A model generated the notes under the pieces. The model had not been told where the DNA came from. It saw only the letters and a program-made list of their open reading frames with translations, and did not search any database. 64,000 nucleotides of DNA, taken from contig NC_080702.1 of the NCBI RefSeq assembly GCF_030445035.2, forward strand, positions 25,245,652-25,309,651, written 5' to 3'. Both the position numbers and the translations under genes were made by a program. This DNA comes from Dasypus novemcinctus (taxonomy: Eukaryota; Chordata; Mammalia; Cingulata; Dasypodidae). Shown in pieces: positions 22,869-35,173 of this stretch. Position 1 is the first letter of the stretch; each line of letters begins with the position of its first letter.

Positions 22869-25800
22869 ATGACTAACATAAATAATTCCTTGAAAGTAAT
22901 AACACTGAATGTCAATGGATTAAACTCTCCTATCAAAAGATTCAGACTGGGACATTGGATAAGGAATTATGACCCATTTATATACTGTCTACAAGAAACA
23001 CATCTTAGACCCAGGGATTCATGGAGGTTGAAAGTGAATGGTTGGGAAACAATCTTACAAGCAAACAATAACCAAAAAAAGGCAGGAGTAGCTATATTAC
23101 TATCAGACAAAATAGACTTTAAATACAAAACAATTGTGAGAGACAAAGAAAGATACTATATACGAGTGAAGGGGACAATCTTTCAAGAAGAACAAATAGT
23201 CATAAATATTTATGCTCCTAACAAGGGCACCTCCAAACACATGAGGCAAACACTGGAAAAAGTAAGTGAAAGAATAAATGCCTCTACATTATAGTGGAAG
23301 ACTTTAATACACCACTATCGACTTTGGACAGAACACCTCAAAAGAGAAACAATAAAGAAACAAAATATTTGAACACTATATTAGAAGAGCTGGATCTAAT
23401 ACACATATACAGATCATTAAACCTGAGTACAGCAGGATATACTTTTTTCTCAGGTGCACATGGATCATTCTCCAAGATAAACCATATGCTAGGCCACAAA
23501 GAAAGGCTCAATGAATTCAGAAAGTTGGAAATCATACAAAATAATATCTGTGACCATAATGGAGTGAAGCTGGAAATCTGCAAGGGCCAGAGACCCAAAC
23601 TTCACACCAAGATATGGAAATTAACAGCACACTCTTAGAAAAAGAGTGGGTCAAAGAGGATATCTCAAAAGAATTAATAACTACCTTAAAACTAATGATA
23701 ATGATAACACAACATACCAAAACTTATGGGAAGCAGCAAAAGCAGTACTGAGAGAGAAATTTATAGCCATAAATTCATACATCAAAAAAAAAAAGAGCAA
23801 AAATTGAAGAACTAACTGCACATTTGGAGGAATTAGTAAAAAAAACAACAAAGTAACCCCACAGGAGGAAGAAAGAAAGAAAAAAGGAGAAGAACTAAAT
23901 GAAATAGAAAATAAGAAAGCACTTGAAAAGATAAACAAGACCAAGAGCTGGTTCTTTGAGAAGATCAATAAAATTGACAAACCCTTAGCTAGACTAACAA
24001 AGAAACAAGAGAGGAGATGCAGATACACAAAATAAGAAATGAGAAAGGAGATATCACCACTGACCCCACAGAAATAAAAGACTGTCATAAGAGGATACTT
24101 TGAAAAACTATATTCCAACAAAAATGACAATTCAGAGGAAATGGACAAATTCCTAGAAACACATAAGCAGTCTATATTGATGAAAGAAGAAATTGATGAT
24201 CTCAACAAACCAATCACAAGTAAATAGATAGAATCAGTCATTAGAAACCTCCCAACTAAGGAGAGCCAGGGCCAGACGGCTTCACAGGTGAATTCTACAA
24301 AACATTCCGGAAAGAACTAACACCAATCCGGCTGAAACTCTTCCAAAAAATTGAAACAGAAGGAACATTGCCTAATTCCGTCTATGATGCCAACATTACC
24401 CTGGTACCAAAGCCAAACAAAGACACCACAAGAAAGGAAAATTACAGACCAATTTCTCTAATGAACCTAGCCACAATAATCCTCAACAAAATACTTGCTA
24501 ACCATATTCAACAACATGTTAAACAAATTATACACCATGACCAAGTGGGATTAATTCTGGGTAGGCAAGGATGGTTCAACATAAGAAAATAAATCAATGT
24601 AATACACCATATAAACAATTAAAGGGAAAAAAACACATGATTATATCTATAGATGCAGAAAAAGCATTTGACATAATACAGCACCATTTCTTGATAAAAA
24701 CACTGCTAAAGACTGGAATACAAGGAAATTTTTTGAACATGATAAAGAGTATATATGAAAAACCCACAGTCAACATCATTTACAATGGTGAAATCCTAAA
24801 ATCCTTCCCTCTAAGATCAGGAACAAGACAAGGATGCCCTCTCTCACCTCTTCTATTTAACATGGTCTTAGAAGTACTTGCTCGAGCACTGAGGCAAAAA
24901 CCAGATATAAAAGGCATTCAAACTGGAAAGGTATAAGTCAAAATTTCATTATTTGCAGATGACATGATCCTATACATAGAAAACCCTGAGAGGACTACAA
25001 CAAAGTTTCTAGAACTCATAAATGAGTTTAGTAAAGTTGTACGTTATAAGATCAATGTGCAAAAATCAGTAGCATTACTATACACCAATAATGAGCCAGC
25101 TCAGGAGGAAATCAAGAAACAAATACCATTTACAATAATCCATAAAAAAAATCAAATACCTAGGAATAAATTTAGCTAAGGATGTAAAAAACTTATACAC
25201 TGAGAACTATGCAACACTGTTTAAGGAAATCAAAGAAGACCTAAATAAATGGAAGAATATTCCCTGCTCATGGATAGGAAGACTGAATATTATTAAGATG
25301 TCTATCCTACCAAAACTGATCTACACATTCAATGCAATCCCAATAAAAATCAACACAGCCTTCTTTAAGGAACTAGAAAAGCTAACTATGAAATTTATTT
25401 GGAAAGGAAAGAAGCCCTGATTAGCCAAAGACATATTGAAAAAGAAAAATGAAATTTGAGGAATCACACTACCTGACTTCAAAACATACTACCAAGCTAC
25501 AGTAGTGAAAACAGCATGGTATTGGCATAAGGAGAGACACACAGACCAATGGGATCAAATTGAGAATTCTGATATAGATCCTAATATATATAGCCATATA
25601 ATATTCGATAAAGCCACCAAACCCTCTCAACTGGGAGAGAATGACGTATTCAACAAATGGTGCCTGGAGAATTTGATATCCATATGTAAAATAATGAAAG
25701 AGGATTACCATCTCACACCTTATACAAAAATCATCACAAGATGAATGAAAGACCTAAATATAAGAGCCAAGACCATAAAGTCTTTGGAAAGCAGTGTAGG

Positions 25801-26686
25801 GAAGCATCTACAAGACCTTGTGATAGGAAATGACTACATGAACTTCACACTAAAAGCACGAGCAGCAAAAGAACAAATAGATAAATGGGACTTCCTCAAA
25901 ATTAAAGCCTTCTGCACCTCAAAGGAGTTTTGCAAGAAAGTGAAAAGAGAGCCTACAAAATGGGAGAAAATATTTGTTAACCATATATCAGATAGGAGAC
26001 TTATAACCTGCATATATAAAGAACTCCTATATCTTCAAAATAAAAAGATAAACAACCCATTTAAAAAATGGGAATAAGATAAAACAGACACTTCTCCAAA
26101 GAAGAAATACAAAGGGCTAAACATCACATGAAAAAAAGGCTCCAAATCTCTAGCTATCAGGGAAATGCAAATCAAAACTACAATGAGATACCATCTTACT
26201 CCCATAAGATTGGCAGCTATGAAAAAACAGAAGACTACAAATGCTGGAGAGGATGTGGAGGAATGGGAACAGTCATCCACTGCTGGTGGGAATGCAAAAG
26301 GATCCATCCATTCTGAAGGACAGTTTGCGGTTTCTCAAAAAACTTAGCCATAGATTTTCCATATGACCCAGCAGTTCAACTCTGGGTATATACCCAATAG
26401 ATCTGAAAACAAGGACACAAACCAGTATATGCACACCAATGATCATAGCAACATTGTTCAATATAGCCAAAAGTTGGAATCAATCCAAATGAATGGATAA
26501 TCAACAGATGAATGGATAAATAAAATGTGGTATATATATACAATGGAATACTACTCGGCTTTAAGTACAAATACACTACAAACACACGTGATATCATAGA
26601 TGAATCTTGAGAACCTTATGTTGAGTCAAGCAACCCAGGCATTGAAGGACAAATACTACATGACCTCAATGATTTCAAATAAGTAA
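22869..26686 (+). pseudogene. L1-C ORF2, broken
   Basis: ORF2 from ATG 22869 (MTNINNSLKVITLNVNGLN) to TAA 26684-26686. The endonuclease lies in 22869-23294 (YCLQETHLRPRDS carries the catalytic Glu) and 23294-23638, where EDFNTPL stands in place of the GDFNTPL seen in L1-D (Gly to Glu next to the acidic Asp). RT is in 24368-24936 ([11 protein letters not shown], then [15 protein letters not shown]), with the [11 protein letters not shown] block at 24946-24985. A stop around 24937 separates the two RT halves. The C-terminal domain pieces are 25745-26077 and 26128-26316 (HCWWECKR). Frameshifts are spread along the gene. Confidence 0.92.
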
Positions 26687-29530
26687 ACCAAGTTGCCTCA
26701 GAGAGCTAGAGACTGGATGATATGCTTACAGGAAGTTGGAGGGGTAGAGGAAGGATGTAAACTGACAGCTACATGGGTGAAATCTATAATAACCTGGAGG
26801 TAAGCATTTGTACAAGTAAAGGGTAAAATGGGGGAGTAGGGTTACCTTTGGATGGGACTTTGTGGGCTGAAGGGGTCTAGGGATGGGAGAATGGGTAACA
26901 TTGCCCAAGAAATTCGGGGGAGGGTGGGGCAACATACGAACATAGGAGATTGTCAGGTATTTGGTTGAGAGTATAATGCTGAGAAAACCTTTTCAAAAAT
27001 ATCATAAGGAAAGTTACCTGTTTAAGATGCTTAAAGGGGATACTCTGATGCAGGACAGGCTCCTAGGGAATATGTGAATGCTCATTTTGCCAGAGTGGGT
27101 TATATCATTGGATAGAGACCCATATAATGAGAGTGGAGGTATACCTACATCCTGGGGAGGATTGATGCCATCAAATACAGGGAACTGTATCTCTCAAGAG
27201 AAATGATGGCTTCCAGGGCATTAGGGCAGTTGAGCATGTCAAGCCCTCAACATTGTTGCAAGTATCTCTGAACATGGCCCTTCAATCAATGAAGATTGAC
27301 TCACTGTGGGCCCTAAGGGGAGGGGGAAAGAGTTATTGAATAGATGGAACCAATGTACCTGTGTTGGCAAAGGAAGTGTTTCACAAGAGTATGCAAGGAT
27401 GGATATAAGATATAACCACAATATAAACCCAAATGTTACCTTGTTTGAAAGAAATTGTCTCAAAATCTGTACATAACTTTCAGTAAATACAGTGTGAATA
27501 TGTAAAAAGATGATTGCTGTGGAAGGGAAAAGGTTTTATGTTGGATATGTCAGCATACTGTATATTGTATCTATTAATTCATGTGATCTAAAACTTTTCT
27601 GAAGATGAGCTTAATAATTAGAAAAAAGAAAAATAGAACGTAGACACTGAGGAAAAGAGAGAAGTAGTTGCTTTGCCAAGCAGCATACAGGGCAACACTT
27701 ATTGCAGTGATGGAAGGCAAAACATCAAAAGCAAAGCTTTTGCATTTTTTAATTTTTTGATACTCCAATTTATTTTTACATTAATTTTTCCAAATTAATA
27801 TGTATTCTATATCTCACCTCTAAACTCATTGCTATATTCCATTTTACTAATAAGGGAACCTGGCAATATATTGGGCTTCACTTTTCAGGAAGTTTTGGAT
27901 CACAGAGAGGTTCAACAATGTCAGTGGAGGAATACTGGTGTGAGATATTATTGACAGGGGACACATGGTTGGCAGGGAGTGCTCCAGGGCATATATCAAG
28001 GGTACATAAAAATGTTTGGATATTTTCATAGTGAATACAATCAAAAACAACAACTGAGGGAGTGCTGAGTTCCTAGGCAGGGGAGCTCTATCACAGTCCC
28101 TAAAGGAACAGAAACAATCCCCCAAGTGCAATGGCAAAGACCAAAAAAGAAGGAATTCCAACAATGAGTCCTTGATACTAATGACTATTTTTGTGAGCCT
28201 GTGCACCTGAAATAGGAACAAGGCCTAGAGCTGCAGGGTGCCTAAGAGTTACCTCCTGAGAGCCTCCGTGTTGCTCAAATGTGGCCAGTCTTGAAGTCAA
28301 ACTCAGCATGTAAATGCCTTGCCTTCCCCCCAGCATGGGACATGACTCCTGGGAATGAGCCTTCCTGGCACCGAGGGATTACTACCAAGTACCAACTGAT
28401 GATGTAACTAGAAAATGACCTTGAATACAAGGGTCAACTTGGACCAGCAGAATATCTCAGTCCACATATAATACCAGGAGTTTAAAATGCTTTTTGACCT
28501 GAATCAAGGGGGAAATGGAAAGGACAAATGAGTTCATATGGCTATGAGTCTCCAAGAAAGAGCCAGGAGGTTATCACAGGGGTCGCTCCTATGCACACCT
28601 CAGCAGAGTCGCAGAGACAGATAAAGTAGATACAACCCTATGTATTGGTTCTTCTGAGGGCTACAGAGCTCCACAGGTTCTATGGCCATGGCAGATGGAG
28701 TTCAGTGCCATGTCAGTTGGTCCTTCTTTGGAGTTTGCATTTCTGTGTGGTGCAGCTGGACTCAGATGTGATCCCTTTTCACAAGCCTCTCCTGTTACTT
28801 TTACCAGAGCTGTAGTTGGTGCTGGGGTTTAATCCATACCCAGAGGATCTGAGTCTCTGGACTGACCATATGATAGCCAGGCCCTGAGCCTCAACAGACT
28901 TCAAGTCCTACACACTGGTTTATTGGACTTACCTCACTCAGCCAACATGGAAGTGAAGAAGTTCAACCAGCACACCATGGAGCCAAGAGTGCCTACAACT
29001 GAAAGCAGGAGGATTGCATCCAGCATCCATGTGGAACCTAAGCCCCCTCTTGATACAGTTGTGGAGTGGACACATCCAATCCAAGGTCCACAGGATGAAG
29101 GAATAGAATATGGATTAGAATGGACTTACTTATATTCTATTCATGAACTATTGTGATTAGTAATCAAAGAAAATGTGGCATTGCTGTGGAGAAAGTGGCC
29201 ATGGTTGCTGCTGGGTGTGGGGAATGGGAGGAAGAGATGAGATGTGGAGGCGTTTTTGGGACTAGGAGTTGTCCTGGGTGGTGCTGGAGTGACAATTAGC
29301 GAACATTGTATTTCCTCCCATGGTCCCCTGGATGGAACGTGGGAGAGTGTGGGCTATGATGTGGACCATTGACCATGAGATGCATCGGTGCTCAGAGATG
29401 TATTCACCAAATGCAATGAATGCCTCATGATGATGGAGGAGATTGTTCCTATGGGGGGAGGAGTGGGGTGAGGGGAGTGGGGGGTATATGGGGACCTCAT
29501 ATTTTTTGAATGTAATATAAAAAAATAAGT
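26687..29530 (+). other. L1-C 3' UTR
   Basis: Noncoding 2.8-kb tail region with the same landmarks as L1-B and L1-D, including cagcatgggacatgactcc near 28331 and the terminal G-rich tract at 29452-29501 (runs of 3-6 G). It differs from B and D in carrying an extra stretch of about 140 bp at about 27635-27775. It ends in aatgtaatataaaaaaataag and an A-rich tail. Confidence 0.88.
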
Positions 29531-29560
29531 AAAGACAAAAAATAAAAAATAAAATAAATA

Positions 29561-29874
29561 TCTTACAAAAATATATATAAACATGAAAGTTATCATCATG
29601 GTTAACATTTGCAATGCTAGAAAGAGCACAAGCAAATGGATTGTGAATCAAAATAAACTTTCCCAGTCATCCACACCTAAAATAAAAAAATAAATAAATA
29701 AATGCAATTTATTAATCACTCCTATTTTGGGGGTGAATTTAAACGCATCTCTAAGGATGACCTAAGTAAAATCAAAGTTGTACTCATCTGAAGATTTTTT
29801 GAAAAAAATATAATATATATGATATATGCCATATTTTATAGCATTAATTTAACAGCAGTAAACTGAAAACCACC
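29561..29874. other. Unique spacer with (TAAA)n
   Basis: No gene or recognised element. An A-rich microsatellite-like run of TAAA units lies at 29680-29703, probably the relic of a retroposon tail; its body is not recognisable. Confidence 0.4.
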
Positions 29875-30649
29875 TGCTTTAGTTTGCCACAAGGCTGCCA
29901 ATGCAATGTATCAAAAATTAGTTGTTTTATAAAAGAGATTCATTTGTGGGTAAAAACATACAGCTCTGTAGCTTCAAAATGTCCAAATCCTGGTATCAGC
30001 AGAAATGCATTCTCACCAAAGTAAGTTTCCATGTGGTGAAGCAAGATGGCTACTGATCTCTGCCAAAGTCTCTGCCTGCCCCCCACAATCTACTATCTCC
30101 TGGTGCTCAGCTGAGGTCAATCAGACATAGAGATTGCTTTTTTTCATTTATTTTTTTATGTTACATTAAAAAAATATGAGATCCCGATATACGCCCTCAC
30201 CCCACTTCTCCCCCCATAACACCAATCTCTACCAATATCATGAGACATTCATTGCATTTGTTTTTTACTGGGCCTCTTCTCTCAGTCTTGGCTGCTCTGC
30301 TTTCTTCACAAGTTCAGCTGTGGTCTATTAGTCATGTGATTCCTCTCTCCCTTCACATCAGCTCTTTGAGCTTCTTGGGACTTCTGTCTTTGACCTCAGC
30401 TGTGAGTGAATCTGGAGTCCTTTCCCTCACATTGCAGGATCAAAAAATGGCAGCTTCCTTTTCCTCTGTGTGTATGTCTCTCTCTGTTTCTCTGTTTATA
30501 GCAGACCCAGCAAGAGGGCAAAGACTCAACTTGAGTCATTCCTAACTGATGCAGTCCAATCAAAACGATCTGACACTGATAGAAACTAATTAGTAAAAAA
30601 TACAATCTTTCTCTTTTTGGAATTCATGAAAGAATTTCAAACTGTCACA
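29875..30649 (-). mobile_element. Solo MaLR/MLT1-like LTR, interrupted by L1 tail
   Basis: On the minus strand it starts near 30649 (TGTGAC) and ends at 29875 (the plus strand reads tgctttagtttgcc). The overall plan matches the MLT1-type LTR, with a start near ...GAATTCC and an end ...GGCAAACTAAAGCA. It resembles the LTRs at 31048-31942 and 42953-43562. A short L1 3' end (30136-30262) is nested inside. The flanking 5-mers ccacc (29870-29874) and cgacc (30650-30654) match at four of five positions, a weak target duplication. No protein-coding content is associated. Confidence 0.65.
30136..30262 (-). mobile_element. 5'-truncated L1 3' end nested in the solo LTR
   Basis: About 125 bp of the terminal L1 3' UTR: ttacattaaaaaaatatgag, then the C-rich block (30195-30217) and the atcatgagacattcattgcattt segment, all found in the same order at the 3' ends of L1-B, L1-D and the 52191-52344 fragment. 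The LTR sequence continues on both sides. Confidence 0.8.
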
Positions 30650-31042
30650 CGACCCGAATATTCATCAATAGAAAACTGATTGAATATATTTCCATTGAAT
30701 ACATGTGCACACAGTCAGCATTATGCAGCTATCAACAGTCATGAATGAGACGGAGTCAAGAGGCAAAGGTCTCACTTCATTCCCAGAAAAAATACCTAGA
30801 GGATAGGCAAAAATTGTCTGGAAAACTCTAGGGCTTAGGACACCCATAAAAGAGGGGTAAAGGAGAGGAGGCTCAGCTGGGAAGATCCATGAGTGAAACT
30901 GTGGCAGCAATAGCTGGTGCCCATCCAATCACCCTCAGAAAGACAGCACTCTGTCCACTACCCCTGACCAGTGGCTATGGATTGAGGGAGTTCCAGGGGT
31001 CCACTTTTCCATATTTTAGCCAGCAAATTGGTCTGCTGCATT
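30650..31042. other. Spacer with an old L1 ORF2-like scrap
   Basis: Bases 30655-30760 resemble an ancient L1M ORF2 3' segment on the plus strand (ttcatcaatagaaaactgat, tatgcagct). The remainder up to the provirus shows no recognisable gene. Confidence is low because of divergence. Confidence 0.35.
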
Positions 31043-31047
31043 CCAAG
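31043..31047. repeat. Provirus target-site duplication, left copy (CCAAG)
   Basis: CCAAG directly precedes the LTR edge tgttttag at 31048 and is repeated at 43563-43567 directly after the other LTR edge. Five base pairs is the length expected for ERVL-type integration. Confidence 0.75.
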
Positions 31048-31942
31048 TGTTTTAGTCAGCCAAAGACATACTGATGCAAAATACCGGAAATATATTGGCT
31101 TTTACAAAGGGTATTTATTTGGGGGTACAAGTTAACAGTTACCATGCTATAAAGTATAAGTTACTTCCCTCACCAAAGTCTGTTGCCATGTGTTGAAGAT
31201 GCTGATGCAAAATCCAAGAAATCTGTTGGCTTTAATCAGGTGTATTTATTTGTGGTAGAGGCTTACAGTTACCAGGCCTTAAAGAGTGAGTTACTTCCCT
31301 TACGAAATCTGTTGTCATGTGTTGGAGCAAGATGGCTTTTAATGTCAGCAAGGGTTTAGGCTTCCTTTTTCCCTTAAGGCTCCATTATCGCAGCTTCTAC
31401 CAATATCAGCTGTAGACTGGGATAAATCTCATCTCTCTCCTAGGACTTGTTTGTCTCCAGGTTCAGCTGCTCTGATCTCTCCACAAGGTCAGCTGTAGAA
31501 AATCAGACTCTCTAGGCTTTGTCTCTCTTCCTGGGCCTCAATTCTCTCCAGGCTCAGCTTCTCTACTCTCTCCACAAGGCCAGCTGTTAACTATCAGACA
31601 AAGAGCTCATCTCTCTTCCCAGGATCTCTGTCATGCCTAATGGAACCTTCTCTCTTTCCTCACATATTTGCTTCTCTGTGTATTTACTTCCTGGGGTTCT
31701 AGCACCCAAAACTCTAACATTCTTCTGTCATGTAGTTTTCTCTGTAAGCCCCCACCCACAAAGGTGGTGGGAACACAATGACATCATGACATGACCCAAT
31801 CAAAACTTTAGTCATTATTTAATTAAGTAAAAGTGAAACTTCTGAATTGAATATAATCTAATATACCCAGAAGAACAGGCCATTTCACAAACATAATCCA
31901 ATATCTCTTTTTGGAATTCATGAACAATATCAAACAGCCACA
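31048..31942 (-). repeat. 3' LTR of the provirus, with internal 131-bp duplication
   Basis: The 895-bp LTR starts TGTGGC (complement at 31937-31942) and ends at 31048. Its element-3' end contains a direct duplication: 31071-31201 and 31202-31332, each beginning ctgatgcaaaa and each carrying tatttatt, which reads as an AATAAA poly(A) signal in LTR sense. The partner 5' LTR at 42953-43562 is shorter and lacks this segment. Confidence 0.75.
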
Positions 31943-32333
31943 CCCCACCCTTTGAATTTCAAAAAGACATTACAATATTTAAAACACCTTATTTCTGCAA
32001 CAATACTGAGTACAAAATCATATCACAATCAATTTAAAGAAATAGTTTGCATTGGAGCAAAGTACAATCTGGCTGTAAACCTCTGAAACTTAAAAAACTA
32101 TTTATCTACTTCCAATACATAAATGGACAGACAAATGATAAGCATTTCTACTACCATAAGGAGAAATTGGGAAGGAAACATGAGTAGTGGTTTTTCTACA
32201 GTTCCGTAAATCTGCAGCGCATAGTCCATTCATTTTCAAATTATGACAGTCATTCTTAAGAGAGTGGTTACTTCTCCCTGGGGTGTCATGAGGATCCACC
32301 TTTTCCACAGGCGTGCTCAATGGTCATTTTCTT
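31943..32333 (-). mobile_element. Provirus internal region, 3' part
   Basis: Noncoding internal sequence ending in the polypurine-like tract next to the 3' LTR. It joins 41781 when L1-D and one 17-bp target duplication are removed. A frame at 32102-32320 is short and not persuasive as a gene. Confidence 0.65.
32317..32333. repeat. Target-site duplication of L1-D, left copy
   Basis: tcaatggtcattttctt at 32317-32333 equals 41781-41797 except for one base (t/c at position 8). A 17-bp duplication is typical of L1 target-primed insertion. Confidence 0.88.
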
Positions 32334-35173
32334 TCTTTTATTTTATTTTTTCATTTTTTAAAAAAATATTACATTCAAAAAATATGAGGTCCCCATTCAC
32401 CCCCACCGCCCCCACCCCACCACTCCCCCCACAGTAACACTCTCCACAATCATTATGACACATCCATTGCATCTGGTGAGTACTTCTCTGGGCATCGCTG
32501 CACCCCATGGCCTGTGGTCCACACCATAGCCCACACTCTCCCACGTTCCATCCAGTGGGCCATGGGAGGGCATACAACATCTGGCAATTGTCCCTGCAGC
32601 ACCACCCAGGACAACTCCAAGTCCCGAGAATGCCTCCACATCTCATCTCTTCCTCTCATTCCCTGCCCCCAGCAGCCACCGTGGCCACTTTTTCCACATC
32701 AAAGCCACATTTTTCAATTATTAACCACAATAGTTCATGAATAGAATATCAATAAGTCCACTCTCATCCTTACTGTATTCCTCCTTCCTGTGGACTTGGC
32801 TTGGTTGTGTCCATTCCACATCTATGTTAAGAGGGGGTTTAGATTCCACATGGATACTGGATGCAATTCTCCTGCTTTCAGTTGTAAGCACTCTAGGTTC
32901 CATGGTGTGGTGGTTGACATTCTTCAACTCCATGTTAGCTGAGTGGGTTAAGTCCAATAAATCAGAGTATAGGAGCTGAAGTCTGTTGAGGTTCAGGGCC
33001 TGGCTATCATATTGTCAGTCCAGAGATTCAAATCTGCTAGATATATATTAAACCCCAGCACCAAATACATTTCCAGTAAAGTAGCATGAAAGGCTTGTGA
33101 AAAGAGATCATATCTGAGTCCAGCTCCATCATGCAGAAACACAGCTCCAAAGAAGGGCCAACTGACATGGCAGTGAACTCCATCTGCCATGACCATAGAA
33201 CCTGTGGTTCTATTTAGCCCTCAAAAGAACCAATACCTGGGGTTGTATCTACTTTATCTGTCTCTGGGACTCTGCTCAGGTGTGCATAAGGGCAATCCTT
33301 CTGACAACCCTCCAGACTCTTTTTTAGAGACTCATAGCCATATGAACTCATTTGTCCTTTCCATTTCCCCCTTATTTCAGGTCAAACAGCATTTTTAACT
33401 CCTGTTATTATATGTAGACAGGGATATTCTGCTGGACCACATTGAACCTTTAATTCAAGGTCATTTTCTAGTTACATCATCAGCTGCTACTTGGTAGCGA
33501 TCCCTGGATGCCAGGGAGGCTCATCCCTGGGTGTCATGTCCCACGCTGGGGGGAAGGCATTGCATTTACATGCTGTTTGTCTTTGAGACTGACCACATTT
33601 GAGTAACACGGAGGCTATCAGGAGGGAACTCTTAGGTACAGTGCTGCTCTAGGCCTTGTTCTTTCAGGTGTATAGGCTCACAAGCATAGTCATTAGTATC
33701 AGGGGGGTCACTGTTGGACCTTCATTCCTTCCTGGTCCTTGCCATTGCACTTCGGGACTGCCACTGCTCCCTGAGGGACCATGACAGAGCCCCCCCCCCC
33801 TGGCCAGGAACCCAGTACCCCCCCAGCTGTTGTTTTTAATTGTTTCCACTATGAGTATATCCAAACATTTCCATGCACCCTGGACTCATACTCTGTATAA
33901 CTCCCCGTCAACCATATGTCCCCTGTCAATAACATCCCATACTAGTATTCCTCTGCTGCCATTGTTGAACCACTCTGTGATCCAAAACTTCCTGAACAGT
34001 GAAGCCCAATATAATGTCAGGTTCCCTTAATAGTAAAATGGAATATAGCGTTGAGTTTAAAGATTAGATATAGAATATATATTGCTTTGGAAAAATTCTG
34101 CATCCTATCTTTTTCTTTCTTTTTTCCCTAATTATTGAGCTTCTCTTCACAAGAGCCTTAGATCACAGTAATTCATATATACAATATATAGTAGTCCCAC
34201 ATATCCATTATAAAACCTTTTCCCTTCCACAGAGATAATCTTTTAACTCATTCATATCATATTTACTGAAACTGATGTACAGATATTGAGACAACAGTTT
34301 ACAAACAAGGTAACATTTGTGTTTACATTGTGGTTTCTACTCTAGGATATACAGTTTTCTAAATTTTTTAGTTATCCTATGTTTTACATTATGGTTTACA
34401 TTATTAGTCTGTCTTCCCCTATATATTTTTGGTGTAATATTACATGTTTTATATCCATCCTTGTGTACTCTTGTGAAACACTTCTTTTGCCCTCACATTT
34501 CCTCTGGTTCCATCTATTCAATATCTATTTCCCCCTCCCCTTGGGGCCCCAATGACAGTCAATCTTCATTTCCTGAGGAGCCATGTTCAGAGATACTTGC
34601 AACAGTGCTGAGGGCTTGACCCGCTCAACTGCCCTAATGCCCTGGGAGCCACCCTTTCTCTTGAGAGATACAGTTCCCTCTATTTGATGGCATTAGTCCT
34701 CCCCAGGTTGTGAGTCTACCGTCACTCTCATTATGTGGGTCTCTACCCAATGGTATAACCCACTCTGGCAAAATGAGCATTCAGATATTCCCTAGGAGTC
34801 TGTCCTGCATCAGGTTATCCCCTTTGAGTATCTTAAACAGGTAACTTTCCTCATTATATTTTGAAAAGGTTTTCTCAGCATTATACTCTCAACCAAATAC
34901 CTGACAATCACCTATGTTCATATGTTGCCCCACCCTCCCCCGAATTTCTTGGGCAATGTTACCCATTCTCCCATCCCTAAACCCCTTCAGCCCACAAAGC
35001 CCCATCCAAAGGTAACCCTATGCTCTCATTTTATACCTTCCTTGCACACATACTTACCTCCAGCTTATCATAGATTTCACCGATGTAGATGTCAGCTTAC
35101 ATTCTTCCTCTACCCACCGATTTCCTGTAAGCCTGTCTTCCAGTCTCTAGCTCTCTGAGACAGCTTCCTTATT
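32334..35173 (-). other. L1-D 3' UTR and poly(A) tail
   Basis: Collinear with 9230-12009 over its whole 2.8 kb. It has the terminal C-rich (element G-rich) block at 32400-32433 and the a/t tail beyond. A run of C bases at 33791-33800 is longer than the equivalent in L1-B (10630-10636). It has no conserved coding frame. Confidence 0.88.

Larger units (their letters stand above)
20606..29560 (+). mobile_element. L1-C, LINE-1 on plus strand (about 9 kb)
   Basis: Plus-strand element: part of a monomer and the rest of the 5' UTR (20606-21831), ORF1, ORF2, a 2.8-kb 3' UTR and an A-rich tail (about 29515-29560). It is 5'-truncated within the monomer zone, starting at the gctgtttcggggg segment. All proteins are broken. 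No convincing target duplication is visible, because the left edge abuts another L1 5' UTR. Confidence 0.9.
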
